Shown here: positions 1-8,905 of the stretch, piece after piece
How positions within the stretch are numbered: position 1 is the first letter of the stretch
How the letters are laid out: each line of letters begins with the position of its first letter
From: Companilactobacillus nantensis DSM 16982
GTDB lineage: Bacteria; Bacillota; Bacilli; Lactobacillales; Lactobacillaceae
DNA: 64,000 nt
Direction: 5' to 3'
NCBI RefSeq assembly: GCF_001435815.1
Contig: NZ_AZFV01000006.1
Span: 1 to 64,000 of the forward strand
Notes under the pieces: model-generated
What the model was told of the DNA's origin: nothing
Seen by the model: the letters and a program-made list of their open reading frames with translations, nothing else
The model's database searches: none
Translations under genes and position numbers: made by a program

Positions 1-1190
1 TTAGCATTCTTAGCGACAGTCATTTTGCCGTCAGCAATTTTGTTCATGTTGTTAGTTGAGTCTAGATATTTAATTGTAATCTCTTTTGTTTCTTCAGCTG
101 GTACCAAGTGAACTGTTACTTTCGCATAACTAACTGCAAAATTTTGACCTGCTACTAGCTTGTAACCCTTTGGTACTGACACTTGTTCAGCTTTTACAGA
201 TGTTGCGTTCATTGGAATATCTTTGATTATGCTGTTAGAAATTTTATCATTAGCATTTTTGTCGTTAACATACTTAACGGTGATATCTGATTTAGCCACT
301 TCATGTCCGTTGTTCCAACCAATTGGTTTAACGTGTGCCAAAATATGTCCATTTTTAATACCTATCAATCGGCGAGCACTGATTTCATAACCTTCTGGCA
401 ATGGTACTGTTTCTCCGGCAACTTTCTTAGCATTCTTAGCGACAGTCATCTTACCATCAGCAAGTTTGTTCATATTATTTGTTGAATCTAGATATTTAAT
501 TGTAATTTCTTTTGTTTCTTCGACTGGTACCAAGTGAACTGTCACTTTCGCATAACTAACTGTAAAGTTTTGATCCGCTACTAACTTGTAACCCTTTGGT
601 ACTGATACCTGCTCAGCCGTTATGGACGTTGCATTCATTGGAATATCTTTGATTACACTACTAGCAATCTTATCATTAATATTTTTATCATTAACATACT
701 TAACAGTGATATCTGACTTAGCAACTTCATGATTATTGTTCCAGCCAATTGGTTTAATATGAGCTAAAATATGACCTTTTCTAATAGAGATCAATCGACG
801 AGCACTGATTTCATACCCATCTGGTAACGGTACTGTTTCTCTGGCAACTTTACGTGTGTTCTTGGCAACAGTCATTTTGCCGTCAGAAAATTTCTTTGAG
901 TTATTAGTTGAATCAAGATATTTAACTGTAATTTCTTTTGTTTCTTCAGCTGGCTTGTCAGCCACTACATGGACAATAACTTTGCCATAACTAACAACAA
1001 ACTTTTGACCTTCTACCAACTTGTAGCCTTCAGGTGTTGTTACTTGTTGAGCTTCGACAGATGTTGCGTTAACGGGAATATCTTTGACTACACCATCGGC
1101 AATCTTGTTATTGGCGTTTGTATCGTTAACATATTTAACGACGATATCAGATTTAGCAACTTCATGCGGTTGTTCTTGAGTTACTTTCTT
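1..1190 (-). repeat. 426-bp tandem coding repeats in surface protein
   Basis: The same sequence recurs at a 426-bp period: TTAGCATTCTTAGCGACAGT at about position 1 recurs at 427 and, diverged, at 853. The TTCATG anchor of each unit lies at 300, 726 and 1161, so the most N-terminal unit is 9 bp longer. Each unit encodes about 142 residues and the array continues beyond the left edge. Confidence 0.85.
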
Positions 1191-1583
1191 AACTTTAACA
1201 AATACAAATTTATTAGATTTAATCTTAACATCAGAACTTGCTCCATCGTATTCATAACCTTCTGGCATAGGAATGTCTTTCCCAAGAATACTTTTAGCAT
1301 TTTTATCTACATTCATTGATGATTCTGGAATCTTATTAGAGTTATTTTTAGAATCAGCGTATTTAATAACAATTTTTTTAGTTGTTGTTGTGACAGCTGA
1401 AGTAAGATTATTAATTTCTTCCTTAGCTTGTTCAGCATTGGCATTTTGAGAATCTTTTGCGTCCGCAACCTGTGCTTGATTAGCAGCATCAGCTTGGACA
1501 ATTACGCCTTGAATAACACTTGGGTTCAAGATCATAGTACTAAATAATAAGCTCGTAACAACGAGTGATTTACTTCTTTTCAT
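1..1583 (-). CDS. Secreted repeat-containing surface protein (5' part, cut by window edge)
   Basis: An open frame runs from ATG at 1583 (AGGAG about 10 nt upstream) leftwards off the window, so only the first 527 residues are visible. The N-terminus is a classical signal peptide (MKRSKSLVV then a hydrophobic stretch, probable cleavage after VQADA). It is followed by a short Ala/Gln/Asn-rich region and then imperfect repeats of about 142 residues. Each repeat has two beta-type halves with recurring motifs such as KYVND and KYLDSTNN, and lysine-rich strands. The pattern resembles MucBP-type or Ig-like adhesin repeats, but I cannot assign a family by eye. Any cell-wall anchor would lie outside the window. 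An extracellular adhesin or matrix role is inference. Confidence 0.75.
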   Translation of the reverse strand, partial: MKRSKSLVVTSLLFSTMILNPSVIQGVIVQADAANQAQVADAKDSQNANAEQAKEEINNLTSAVTTTTKKIVIKYADSKNNSNKIPESSMNVDKNAKSILGKDIPMPEGYEYDGASSDVKIKSNKFVFVKVKKVTQEQPHEVAKSDIVVKYVNDTNANNKIADGVVKDIPVNATSVEAQQVTTPEGYKLVEGQKFVVSYGKVIVHVVADKPAEETKEITVKYLDSTNNSKKFSDGKMTVAKNTRKVARETVPLPDGYEISARRLISIRKGHILAHIKPIGWNNNHEVAKSDITVKYVNDKNINDKIASSVIKDIPMNATSITAEQVSVPKGYKLVADQNFTVSYAKVTVHLVPVEETKEITIKYLDSTNNMNKLADGKMTVAKNAKKVAGETVPLPEGYEISARRLIGIKNGHILAHVKPIGWNNGHEVAKSDITVKYVNDKNANDKISNSIIKDIPMNATSVKAEQVSVPKGYKLVAGQNFAVSYAKVTVHLVPAEETKEITIKYLDSTNNMNKIADGKMTVAKNA

Positions 1584-1745
1584 AAATTTAAAATTTCTCC
1601 TAATGATTTTCATAAGTTATAACTTAATCATCATATAGACAAGTTGTAGATTTATTGTGGATTTCATGTAAATAGAATGTAAAGTTTCAGAAAAATAGCT
1701 ATATAATTACATCACTTTTTCAAGAAAATACTCCTTAAACGCTTA

Positions 1746-1779
1746 AAAGCCAGTTAATTATCACTAATTAACTGGCTTT
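1746..1779 (-). terminator. Rho-independent terminator after the MocR regulator
   Basis: A perfect 15-bp stem (AAAGCCAGTTAATTA and its complement) with a 4-nt loop is followed on the minus strand by a short T tract. It lies 30-60 nt past the stop of the gene ending at 1808. Confidence 0.75.
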
Positions 1780-1807
1780 ACATTTCTAAATTAAAATTTT
1801 CAAAATT

Positions 1808-3256
1808 TCAAATTATCCTTCTCATACTTCTCATTGCTTCAGTAAATTCCTCACAAGTCACATAAGCAAAAGATAATCGTAACGATCGATTATGCTTAAA
1901 ATCATAAATATCACCCGGATTTAACAGAATCCCCTTTGCTAATGCCTTCTCAAACAAATCATCAACCTCAACGCCATCATTAAACGTCAGCCAAATATAA
2001 AATCCGCCAATTGGCACATCCCAAGTCGCAATATCTCGAAAATCCTTTGCCAAAATTTCCAACGCATTATCACGTCGTTCCTTTAAGATTTGTTTCAAAT
2101 CGGCTAAATAGCAACCATACTTACCACTATTCAAAAATTCTGCAAAGACTAACTGCGACAATGAACTAGCTCCATAGTCCATTTGCATCTTAGCATCCCC
2201 TAGGCGTTGAATAACTGGTTCCGATGCAATTACCCAGCCAATTCTCAAACCTGGTGCCAACGTCTTCGATGCACTGCCTAAATACATCACCATCCCGTTC
2301 TCATCAATCGCTTTCAAAGGCAATGCCAATTCATCATCAAAACACAATTCCTGATAAGCACCATCTTCAATAATTGGCAGACGATTTTTAATACAAAAGT
2401 CCATTAACTCCTTACGACGAGTATTGCTCATCGTGATACCAGTCGGATTTTGATTAGTTGGAATTGTATACAAAATCGATGGTTCGGTAGGATGCAACTT
2501 CTTTTTCATTTGCCAATATTCCAGTCCATCATGATCCATCGGAATACCTTTCAAATTTAAACCTGCTGATTGAAACATTTGAAGTGATTTTAAATATGTT
2601 GGTGCTTCCGTAAACACCGTGCTGCCTTCTTCCAACATACAAGAGGCGATTAACTGTAAGCCTTGTAATGCCCCGGAAGTTACTAAAACATTATTTGCAG
2701 AAACATTGATACCAAACTGTCGCATATGTTCAACGATAGCTTGTCGCAACTCCATAATTCCCAACGGTTCCGCATATCCTAAAGACGTTATTTCAACGCT
2801 CATCTTTTGTAAAACCTCAGTCCACATTTTCTGCGGAAACAGTCTTGGATCCAGTTCACCCGTTCCCAATCGAATAATATCTGGGGCAAATTCCAATCGG
2901 TTAATTTGTTGCATCCGTCGGTTATTTTCCTGCAATGAACCTGATGAAATTAATTTTTTCCAACTTGGTTTGGTTGGCAACATCAAAGACCATGTGTTAC
3001 TGACAATTTGAGTTCCAGCTCCTGATTTACCTGCAATGATTCCATAAGAAGTTAACTCATCAATTGCTGTAAAAATGGTACTCCGATTCACGGCAAAAGC
3101 TTCAGCCAAAGCCCGTTGTGACGGTAATCTCGAACCAATCGTCCACTCACCATTCGCCACTTTATCACAAATATATTGCACAATTTGTCGATAAACTGGC
3201 ACGGTAATCTGCTTATTTGGTTTCCAATCAATCTGAATGGGACGAACTCGTTTCAT
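1808..3256 (-). CDS. MocR/PdxR-type GntR regulator with aminotransferase domain
   Basis: 482 residues from the chosen start. Residues about 12-80 form a GntR-type winged helix (SRLPSQRALAEAFAVNRST). The rest is a class I aminotransferase fold with the PLP lysine in SASKTLAPGLRIGW. Members of this family bind DNA and use PLP or a PLP adduct as effector. The frame can be extended to GTG at 3265, but that GTG sits inside the ribosome site AGAGGTG. ATG at 3256, six nt downstream of AGAGGTG, is the better start. It is divergent from a LysE-type exporter, which it probably controls through three TTTGGTTGG repeats. No pdxS/pdxT genes are nearby, so a PdxR role is not supported. Confidence 0.88.
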   Translation of the reverse strand: MKRVRPIQIDWKPNKQITVPVYRQIVQYICDKVANGEWTIGSRLPSQRALAEAFAVNRSTIFTAIDELTSYGIIAGKSGAGTQIVSNTWSLMLPTKPSWKKLISSGSLQENNRRMQQINRLEFAPDIIRLGTGELDPRLFPQKMWTEVLQKMSVEITSLGYAEPLGIMELRQAIVEHMRQFGINVSANNVLVTSGALQGLQLIASCMLEEGSTVFTEAPTYLKSLQMFQSAGLNLKGIPMDHDGLEYWQMKKKLHPTEPSILYTIPTNQNPTGITMSNTRRKELMDFCIKNRLPIIEDGAYQELCFDDELALPLKAIDENGMVMYLGSASKTLAPGLRIGWVIASEPVIQRLGDAKMQMDYGASSLSQLVFAEFLNSGKYGCYLADLKQILKERRDNALEILAKDFRDIATWDVPIGGFYIWLTFNDGVEVDDLFEKALAKGILLNPGDIYDFKHNRSLRLSFAYVTCEEFTEAMRSMRRII

Positions 3257-3268
3257 AATGAACACCTC

Positions 3269-3366
3269 TTTGGTTGGGTCAAAAGTTTATTTTTGGTTGG
3301 TTACATCTTACTTAGCTACCGATATAATCGTTATTGTAGTCAATATATAACACATTATTTGGTTGG
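3269..3366. promoter_or_regulatory. Three direct repeats TTTGGTTGG between mocR-type gene and exporter
   Basis: TTTGGTTGG occurs at 3269-3277, 3292-3300 and 3358-3366, all in the same orientation, spaced 23 and 66 bp apart (near whole helical turns). MocR-family regulators typically bind direct repeats. The second copy abuts the putative promoter of the rightward gene and the third lies just before its ribosome site. Confidence 0.6.
3301..3328 (+). promoter_or_regulatory. Candidate promoter of the LysE-type exporter gene
   Basis: A perfect TATAAT (3323-3328) is preceded 16 nt upstream by a weak TTACAT -35 (3301-3306) directly next to a TTTGGTTGG repeat, as expected for a promoter that needs an activator. 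Confidence 0.5.
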
Positions 3367-3381
3367 TAAAGGGGACTAATC

Positions 3382-3999
3382 ATGAATTTCTTTTTACAAG
3401 GGTTAACAATGGGGATTGCTTACGATGCTCCAATCGGTCTGGCAAATCTGTTCGTCATCAATGCGGCATTAACGCAAACACGTCGCAAATCATTTTTAAC
3501 AACATTAATCATTATCATTTTTGATGTATCACTAGCCTTCGCCTGTTTCTTCGGCATCGGTGCAGTTATGAAAAAATTTGAGTGGCTCCAACTGATTATT
3601 TTATTGGTTGGTAGTTTAATCGTCATTTATATGGGAATCAATTTACTGCGCTCCCAGACAACGGATATCAGTGCAGAAGCTGATCCCGAAATGACTATTT
3701 TTAAAACTGTTACTTCGGCATTTGTCGTAATTTGGTTCAATCCACAAGCAATTATCGACGGTTCAATGATGTTGGGCGCTTTCCAAGTCACACTGCCTAA
3801 TTATAGTTATCCAATTTTTATTGCGGGTGTAGGAATTGCTTCAGCACTTTGGTTCATCTTATTAAATGCTATCGTGACTAAATTCAAAGATAAATTTAAT
3901 GCTAAGGTTTTACGAATTATTAACTTAGTTTGTGGTGTAATCATTATTTTATATGGTGGTAAATTGTTATTTAATTTTATTACTTTACTCATCCACTAA
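3382..3999 (+). CDS. LysE-family amino acid exporter
   Basis: 205 residues with about six hydrophobic segments. The N-terminal region (MNFFLQGLTMGIAYDAPIG) and the middle motif WFNPQAIIDG are typical of LysE/RhtB translocators, which export amino acids or related small molecules by proton exchange. The start is supported by AAAGGGG 7 nt upstream. The gene is divergent from a MocR-type regulator and ends in a shared bidirectional terminator. The substrate cannot be told from sequence; control by a PLP-sensing regulator suggests an amine or amino acid. Confidence 0.8.
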   Translation: MNFFLQGLTMGIAYDAPIGLANLFVINAALTQTRRKSFLTTLIIIIFDVSLAFACFFGIGAVMKKFEWLQLIILLVGSLIVIYMGINLLRSQTTDISAEADPEMTIFKTVTSAFVVIWFNPQAIIDGSMMLGAFQVTLPNYSYPIFIAGVGIASALWFILLNAIVTKFKDKFNAKVLRIINLVCGVIIILYGGKLLFNFITLLIH

Positions 4000-4028
4000 A
4001 AAAGAAGCCTAAATCGGCTTCTTTTTTT
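3998..4028. terminator. Bidirectional terminator between converging genes
   Basis: AAAAAAGAAGCC, a short loop, then GGCTTCTTTTTTT. A-tract and T-tract on both sides let it serve both the exporter gene and the leftward membrane-protein gene, whose stop codon it overlaps. Confidence 0.85.
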
Positions 4029-5712
4029 ATATACTTAATTTTTCAATCATCTTTAACCTTCGTTGAATAAAGATATCTATCCAAATTATCAAAAACCCAA
4101 TAACTGTTAAACAAAATAATCCCGCATATAACTTCTTACTTCCATAAGAAATTACGATTCGATTATGACGACTATTTTGTTTAGCATGAAATTCAATCGT
4201 ACCTCGAGTACTTGTCCAAAACGGAACTGACTGACCATTGACCGTCACGCGCGTCAAACGGTACCGAATGACTGGTAAATTAACATCATCACCCTGTCGC
4301 AAGTTTTCAATATTCATCACACCAGTATCACGGTCATCACGAGGATATGCGGTAATAACTTTTTCATTAACATACATTTGATGTTCTGTGACCGAAGATA
4401 AATAATTTAATGTTTCCTTAGGCACATACTGATTCAAATAAGAATCCGGAATGCGGTCTTCCTTAATCATTGAACTATCAATCATACCTTTCGGATCAGA
4501 AATCATCGAATTAGTTGTTGCCATTTTGAATGAGCCAAACCAAATTCCAAACATCAAGACTCCACACAGTGCCACAACCAACCATTGACGTTCTTGGTCA
4601 TCCTTTTGCACGATATTCTTAACAATCCACGAACCAGTGACAGCTGCGAATAAACTGGCAAAAATCAGTAATCGATAAGGATACTGAATCACACTGATTG
4701 GTGTATTTTGTAAAATATGCCAAGGAAATAAATTCGTAGAAATTAAAAATATTGCTAATCCTATTACATAAATCTGTTTATTCAAACGATTAAACTTTTT
4801 AAAATAAAATATTCCTGCTATCAGAATCAACAATACGATCAAACCTGGATTATAAAGATTACCTTCAACAAACCGACTAGCATTACTTTGTAAAGTAACC
4901 TTGAGAAACTTTGCTAACTCCAATCCCTTTAATATTTGAGGATCGGGTTTAGGAAATCTTTGAAATAATTCCTCTAAAATAAATGGCACTGTATAAAGTA
5001 ATGTTAACAGAATCGTTGTTACAACAGCTTTAATCAAAGCCACTGCATGTTCTTTAAATGGTTTGATTTTCATAAAATTCAATAATATGAAAACAATAAA
5101 GATCAAAATAGTCATGAAAGTCGTCAACACATGGGTCAAAATAATGGCTCCAAAACCTAACGCAAACAAATACCATTTATGATAATTTCTAAAAAATGTT
5201 TCATAAAAGCCTAAAAAACAAAGTGGCAAAAAGATTGTCGCAATGTACTCCGCCAACGCTGCCCGACTCAACAAATCAATCAACCGATACGTACTAAAAT
5301 TATAAATCAGTGTAAAAACTACCGCTTGAATGTGTGAACCCGAAAACTCATACATTGAATAATGACTGATCAACAGAGATGCTAAAAAGTAAACAAACAG
5401 CCCCATGTAAAAGGCAGATATCGGATTACTGTTAAATAACGAAACGATTCCAAATGGCAACAAAGTCATCCACGGGTAAAAGATATTAACCGCATAGCCA
5501 ATTTTCCCAAAATTTATCGTTGAAATAGACGGGAATAGTCCCTCTTTTAACGATTTACTAATACCCTGAATCCGTTGAAATTGATAATAAATGTCGTCAC
5601 CATACCAAATACTCTTGTTTTGAAAAACGAGATACATAACGCTGGCAACGATAAAATACCCCAATAAAATCATTAATATTCGTGACTTATGGGTCGTATT
5701 TAGTCTTTTCAT
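4027..5712 (-). CDS. Polytopic membrane protein, PTPS-related/GT-C-like
   Basis: 561 residues with about ten membrane segments, an N-terminal motif with acidic residues just after the first helix (IWYGDDIYYQFQRI), and a C-terminal extracytoplasmic part before a last helix. This layout matches the membrane proteins named 6-pyruvoyl-tetrahydropterin synthase-related (PF10131), which resemble GT-C glycosyltransferases. The acidic pair after TM1 is typical of GT-C active sites. The frame opens at a TTG (5736), but ATG at 5712 with GGGGG 5 nt upstream is preferred. It stands alone, and a role in cell-surface glycan assembly is inference. Confidence 0.65.
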   Translation of the reverse strand: MKRLNTTHKSRILMILLGYFIVASVMYLVFQNKSIWYGDDIYYQFQRIQGISKSLKEGLFPSISTINFGKIGYAVNIFYPWMTLLPFGIVSLFNSNPISAFYMGLFVYFLASLLISHYSMYEFSGSHIQAVVFTLIYNFSTYRLIDLLSRAALAEYIATIFLPLCFLGFYETFFRNYHKWYLFALGFGAIILTHVLTTFMTILIFIVFILLNFMKIKPFKEHAVALIKAVVTTILLTLLYTVPFILEELFQRFPKPDPQILKGLELAKFLKVTLQSNASRFVEGNLYNPGLIVLLILIAGIFYFKKFNRLNKQIYVIGLAIFLISTNLFPWHILQNTPISVIQYPYRLLIFASLFAAVTGSWIVKNIVQKDDQERQWLVVALCGVLMFGIWFGSFKMATTNSMISDPKGMIDSSMIKEDRIPDSYLNQYVPKETLNYLSSVTEHQMYVNEKVITAYPRDDRDTGVMNIENLRQGDDVNLPVIRYRLTRVTVNGQSVPFWTSTRGTIEFHAKQNSRHNRIVISYGSKKLYAGLFCLTVIGFLIIWIDIFIQRRLKMIEKLSI

Positions 5713-5756
5713 AACTACCCCCATTTGGTATATCAAACTTTATTTTATATTATAAG

Positions 5757-6605
5757 TTATTTGAATATGTTCACAAAATCAGAAATTAAATTCGATTTGT
5801 ATTTATAGTTGCGGGTCAATAAATGTCCATGGACATGATTAACGATGTCCGTCTTAATAACAAAGAGTTGTCCTTGTTCAACTTCTGTTTTAACCATTTC
5901 CAAAGGTAAATAACTAAATCCCAATCCACCAATCACGATTGACTTAATTGACGCAATGCTTGGTAAACTGACCGTCTTGAATTGACGTTGATGTTGTTGC
6001 CAAACAGCCGTTTCAAATTGGTTGCGATAACTACATTCCGGTTCATTGATAACAAAAGTTGCCTGATTATCATTCAAAATTTGTTGAAAAGTTTGCTTTT
6101 TCGAATTAACTAATACCATACGTTGTTCTCCCAAATCATGATCAATCAAGCGTTTGCTAGGTTTGCTTGGCCACATCATCAAAGCTATATCGACGTCACT
6201 TCGCAACAATAATTCTTCATTATGTAAACAAGTCGCATTTTGCAATTCCAATTGAACTTGTGGATACATCGCCTGAAACTGTTGTAATTTAGGCGCTATG
6301 ACTGAAATCGTCAAAGATTCTGGCGCAGCAACTTTCAAAATTCCTGTCTCCGCAGTTTGATTCCATTTTTTAATATCCGAAAAATTATCCAAAGTCTTGT
6401 CGACCATTGGTAATAACTGCAATCCAGCATCAGTTATGCTTACTTGGCGTTTTTTATATTCGAATAATTTTGTTCCTAATTCTGCTTCTAAATTTTTAAT
6501 TTGCATCGAAACAGTTGATTGCGTATAGCCCAAAATATCAGCTGCTTTCGAAAAATTACGCGTTTCTGAAATAGTTTTGAAGGTTGTTAATTCACGAAAA
6601 TCCAT
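5757..6605 (-). CDS. LysR-family transcriptional regulator
   Basis: 282 residues. The N-terminal helix-turn-helix (residues about 3-60, with FSKAADILGYTQSTVSMQIK) and a periplasmic-binding-type effector domain are those of LysR regulators. ATG at 6605 follows a modest AGGG site. It is divergent from the acetyltransferase gene at 6718, with a 15-bp T-N11-A dyad between them, so it probably controls that gene and itself. The effector is unknown. Confidence 0.88.
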   Translation of the reverse strand: MDFRELTTFKTISETRNFSKAADILGYTQSTVSMQIKNLEAELGTKLFEYKKRQVSITDAGLQLLPMVDKTLDNFSDIKKWNQTAETGILKVAAPESLTISVIAPKLQQFQAMYPQVQLELQNATCLHNEELLLRSDVDIALMMWPSKPSKRLIDHDLGEQRMVLVNSKKQTFQQILNDNQATFVINEPECSYRNQFETAVWQQHQRQFKTVSLPSIASIKSIVIGGLGFSYLPLEMVKTEVEQGQLFVIKTDIVNHVHGHLLTRNYKYKSNLISDFVNIFK

Positions 6606-6642
6606 CAGTTTACCCTATCTATCATTTTTATTGATAATTAAT

Positions 6643-6657
6643 ATTGATACTATCAAT
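6643..6657. promoter_or_regulatory. LysR-type operator dyad
   Basis: ATTGATA-C-TATCAAT is a perfect 7+7 palindrome containing T-N11-A, in the middle of the 112-bp gap between the divergent LysR and GNAT genes. Related half sites (TATTGAT) occur on both sides of it at about 6629 and 6672. Confidence 0.6.
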
Positions 6658-6717
6658 TATACATATAGATATTGATTAGTTACAATAAAATCAATGTTCA
6701 AGAAATGAGGCTTTCCC

Positions 6718-7203
6718 ATGCAAATAACCACTTATCAAAACAATCCCCACCATCTCGCCCAACTAGTTGATCTAATTAATTACTGTCAAAATATCGAAGC
6801 TAAACTCAATATTAAAATGGCTGAACAGGATGATATTTTCCAAATTGACGACTACTATCAAGAAAAAGGTGGTAATTTCTGGATTGCTTTAGAAAATAAT
6901 CAAGTTGTTGGTTCAATTGCACTATTACCACTCGACAATCAGACAGCAGTTCTTAAAAAATTCTTCACTTATCCACAGTTCCGCGGACAACCAAATCGTT
7001 TAGGTGCCAGGTTATATCAGCAACTACTTTCATTCGCAAAGGATCATAACTTCCAACGATTAGTTTTAGATACTCCTGAGGGAGAAACTAGATCTCACTA
7101 TTTCTACGAAAAACAAGGTTTCAAACAAGTCGAACCCCAGAATTTCAATGCTAGTTATCCTTATCCCGACAGAAACTCACGACTTTACGAGTTATTTTTA
7201 TAA
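6718..7203 (+). CDS. GNAT-family N-acetyltransferase
   Basis: 161 residues. The central part has the GNAT beta-strand (NQVVGSIALLP), the AcCoA-binding region with RGQPNRLGARLYQQLLSFA in place of the usual R/QxxGxG/A loop, and the C-terminal strand-helix HYFYEKQGFKQV. These enzymes acetylate small amines or protein N-termini. GAGG lies 7 nt upstream of the ATG. It is probably regulated by the divergent LysR protein. The substrate is unknown. Confidence 0.82.
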   Translation: MQITTYQNNPHHLAQLVDLINYCQNIEAKLNIKMAEQDDIFQIDDYYQEKGGNFWIALENNQVVGSIALLPLDNQTAVLKKFFTYPQFRGQPNRLGARLYQQLLSFAKDHNFQRLVLDTPEGETRSHYFYEKQGFKQVEPQNFNASYPYPDRNSRLYELFL

Positions 7204-7278
7204 TAATTTTTCACTTTTTCTTACATTAAAGGCAATCTAAGAAATTATATAAAAATTAATAATTTTCAAATTTTATTA

Positions 7279-7306
7279 TTTACTTTTTAGAAAAACATGC
7301 TAATAT
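7279..7306 (+). promoter_or_regulatory. Candidate promoter of the T-box/asnA transcript
   Basis: TTTACT (7279-7284), a 16-nt spacer and TAATAT (7301-7306), 16 bp before the start of the conserved leader. TATAAG at 7304 is an alternative -10. Confidence 0.45.
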
Positions 7307-7321
7307 AAGTGTCACAAGATA

Positions 7322-7606
7322 AAAACGACGAGAAAGAAGAGTAAGATTTTCCACACTAACAGTGAGTTGGGAATGGTGAGAACCCAATTAGTAAATGGAT
7401 TATCCGAATAACACTTTCTTATGTTTCTGGCTAAAATGAGTAATCAGAGTAAGTTCAGACGTTAACCGGTACGTTACCATCGGTGGAGCATGTTAGTGCT
7501 CTTATTGAGGTGGTCTATTTTTATATGGGCAACTTGGGTGGTACCGCGAAAAGTCTTTCGTCCCAGTTATTATTAAGTTAATAACTGGAATGAAAGACTT
7601 TTTTTA
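7322..7606 (+). promoter_or_regulatory. T-box leader, asparagine-specific
   Basis: The hallmark T-box sequence TGGGTGGTACCGCG is at 7535-7548, followed by a terminator helix (7552-7606) that competes with the antiterminator. Stem I can be drawn with GAGAAAG pairing to CTTTC. The bulge before CTTTC reads GAATAACA, which puts AAC (Asn codon, 7410-7412) in the specifier position. Uncharged tRNA-Asn should therefore turn on the downstream aspartate-ammonia ligase. The codon choice and the gene product agree. Confidence 0.93.
7552..7606 (+). terminator. T-box regulated terminator
   Basis: A long stem (AGTCTTTC...GAAAGACT, with CCAGTTATTA pairing to TAATAACTGG inside) is followed by seven or more T residues. 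It is the off state of the asnA leader. Confidence 0.9.
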
Positions 7607-7663
7607 TTTTGCATTTATTCAATTAAAACCGATCGATTGATCGACACTATGGAGGAAATTATT

Positions 7664-8671
7664 ATGGATTTGATTATACCTAAGGACTACGACCCAAAAC
7701 TATCTGTCAAAGAGACACAAAAAGCTATCCAATACATTCGTGAAACATTTCAAGATGAATTTGGTAAAGAATTAAATTTATCACGTCTATCAGCACCAAT
7801 GATGGTCGAAAAAGGCACTGGTTTGAACGATAACCTTAACGGTGTTGAATCCCCTGTTTCCTTTACTATGAAAGGTATCCCTGGTGAAACAATCGAAATC
7901 GTTCACTCATTGGCTAAATGGAAACGTCTAGCTTTGAAACGTTACCAATTCGACATGCATGAAGGTATTTACACTAACATGAACGCTATCAGAAAAGATG
8001 AAGATCTTGATAACATTCACTCAATCTACGTTGATCAATGGGATTGGGAAAAAATCATTGCTAAAGATGAACGTACAACTGCAACTTTGGAAAGCACTGT
8101 CCGTCAAATTTTCAAAGTTATCAAACATATGGAACACGAAGTTTGGTACAAATTCCCTAAGGCTGTTCATCATTTACCAGACGAAATTCACTTTGTAACA
8201 ACTCAAGAACTCGAAGACCGCTGGCCTGACAAGACACCTAAAGAACGTGAAGATGCTATTTGTAAAGAACTTGGTTGTGTCTTCCTAATGCAAATCGGTG
8301 GACCTATGAAGAGTGGCAAACGTCATGATGGCCGTGCCCCTGATTATGATGACTGGAAACTAAACGGAGATATCTTATTCTGGTATGAACCCCTACAAAA
8401 AGCTTTGGAAATCTCAAGTATGGGTATCCGTGTCAGTGAAGAATCAATGAAAGAACAATTGAAGATGGCTCACGCCGAAGATCGTGCTTCATTGCCATTC
8501 CATAAGATGTTACTAGCTGGCGAACTACCATATACAATCGGTGGTGGTATCGGACAATCACGTCTATGTATGTTATTGCTCGGTAAAGCTCACGTTGGTG
8601 AAGTGCAAGCTGCCGTTTGGCCTGAAGATTTACGTAAGAAATGTGATGAAAATGGTATTCATTTGCTATAA
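7664..8671 (+). CDS. asnA: Aspartate-ammonia ligase (asparagine synthetase A)
   Basis: 335 residues. It makes asparagine from aspartate, ammonia and ATP in the cytoplasm. The sequence is AnsA-like throughout, related to class II aminoacyl-tRNA synthetases ([55 protein letters not shown]). The frame opens at 7637, but ATG 7664 with GGAGG 9 nt upstream matches the family N-terminus [15 protein letters not shown]. It is a single-gene unit controlled by the Asn T-box just upstream and closed by a terminator. Confidence 0.96.
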   Translation: MDLIIPKDYDPKLSVKETQKAIQYIRETFQDEFGKELNLSRLSAPMMVEKGTGLNDNLNGVESPVSFTMKGIPGETIEIVHSLAKWKRLALKRYQFDMHEGIYTNMNAIRKDEDLDNIHSIYVDQWDWEKIIAKDERTTATLESTVRQIFKVIKHMEHEVWYKFPKAVHHLPDEIHFVTTQELEDRWPDKTPKEREDAICKELGCVFLMQIGGPMKSGKRHDGRAPDYDDWKLNGDILFWYEPLQKALEISSMGIRVSEESMKEQLKMAHAEDRASLPFHKMLLAGELPYTIGGGIGQSRLCMLLLGKAHVGEVQAAVWPEDLRKKCDENGIHLL

Positions 8672-8703
8672 AGATTGTTGATTCTCCCCCCCTACATACA
8701 AAT

Positions 8704-8746
8704 AATGGTCCTATACTCTGTTCGTTCAGAATATAGGACCATTTTT
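8704..8746 (+). terminator. Terminator of asnA
   Basis: AATGGTCCTATA pairs perfectly with TATAGGACCATT around a 16-nt loop and is followed by TTTT, 33 nt after the asnA stop. Confidence 0.85.
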
Positions 8747-8905
8747 AAATATCCTTTTATAAAAAAATCAATACAAACTCACAGAAATTCCTTAGACAAC
8801 GAAATAGCATATGTACACAGAAGCATAGTATTCTTCATTAAATAATAATAGGATCCTATCAATAAAATATTATTTTTATTGATTATATTTATCCTGAACC
8901 TATAG

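Noticed and set aside
969-1319. 116-codon plus-strand frame opposite the repeat surface protein
   Set aside because: It mirrors the repeated coding sequence of the minus-strand gene, has no ribosome site and an implausible composition.
2619-3011. 130-codon frame opposite the MocR-type gene
   Set aside because: Fully inside a well supported gene on the other strand; no start signal.
1808-3256. PdxR regulator of vitamin B6 synthesis
   Set aside because: No pdxS/pdxT beside it; its partner is a LysE-type exporter.
8858-8883. Inverted repeat ATCAATAAAA/TTTTATTGAT just before the silent hsdS as a promoter or recombination site
   Set aside because: It is AT-only and short, and no partner copy was found near the expressed hsdS.
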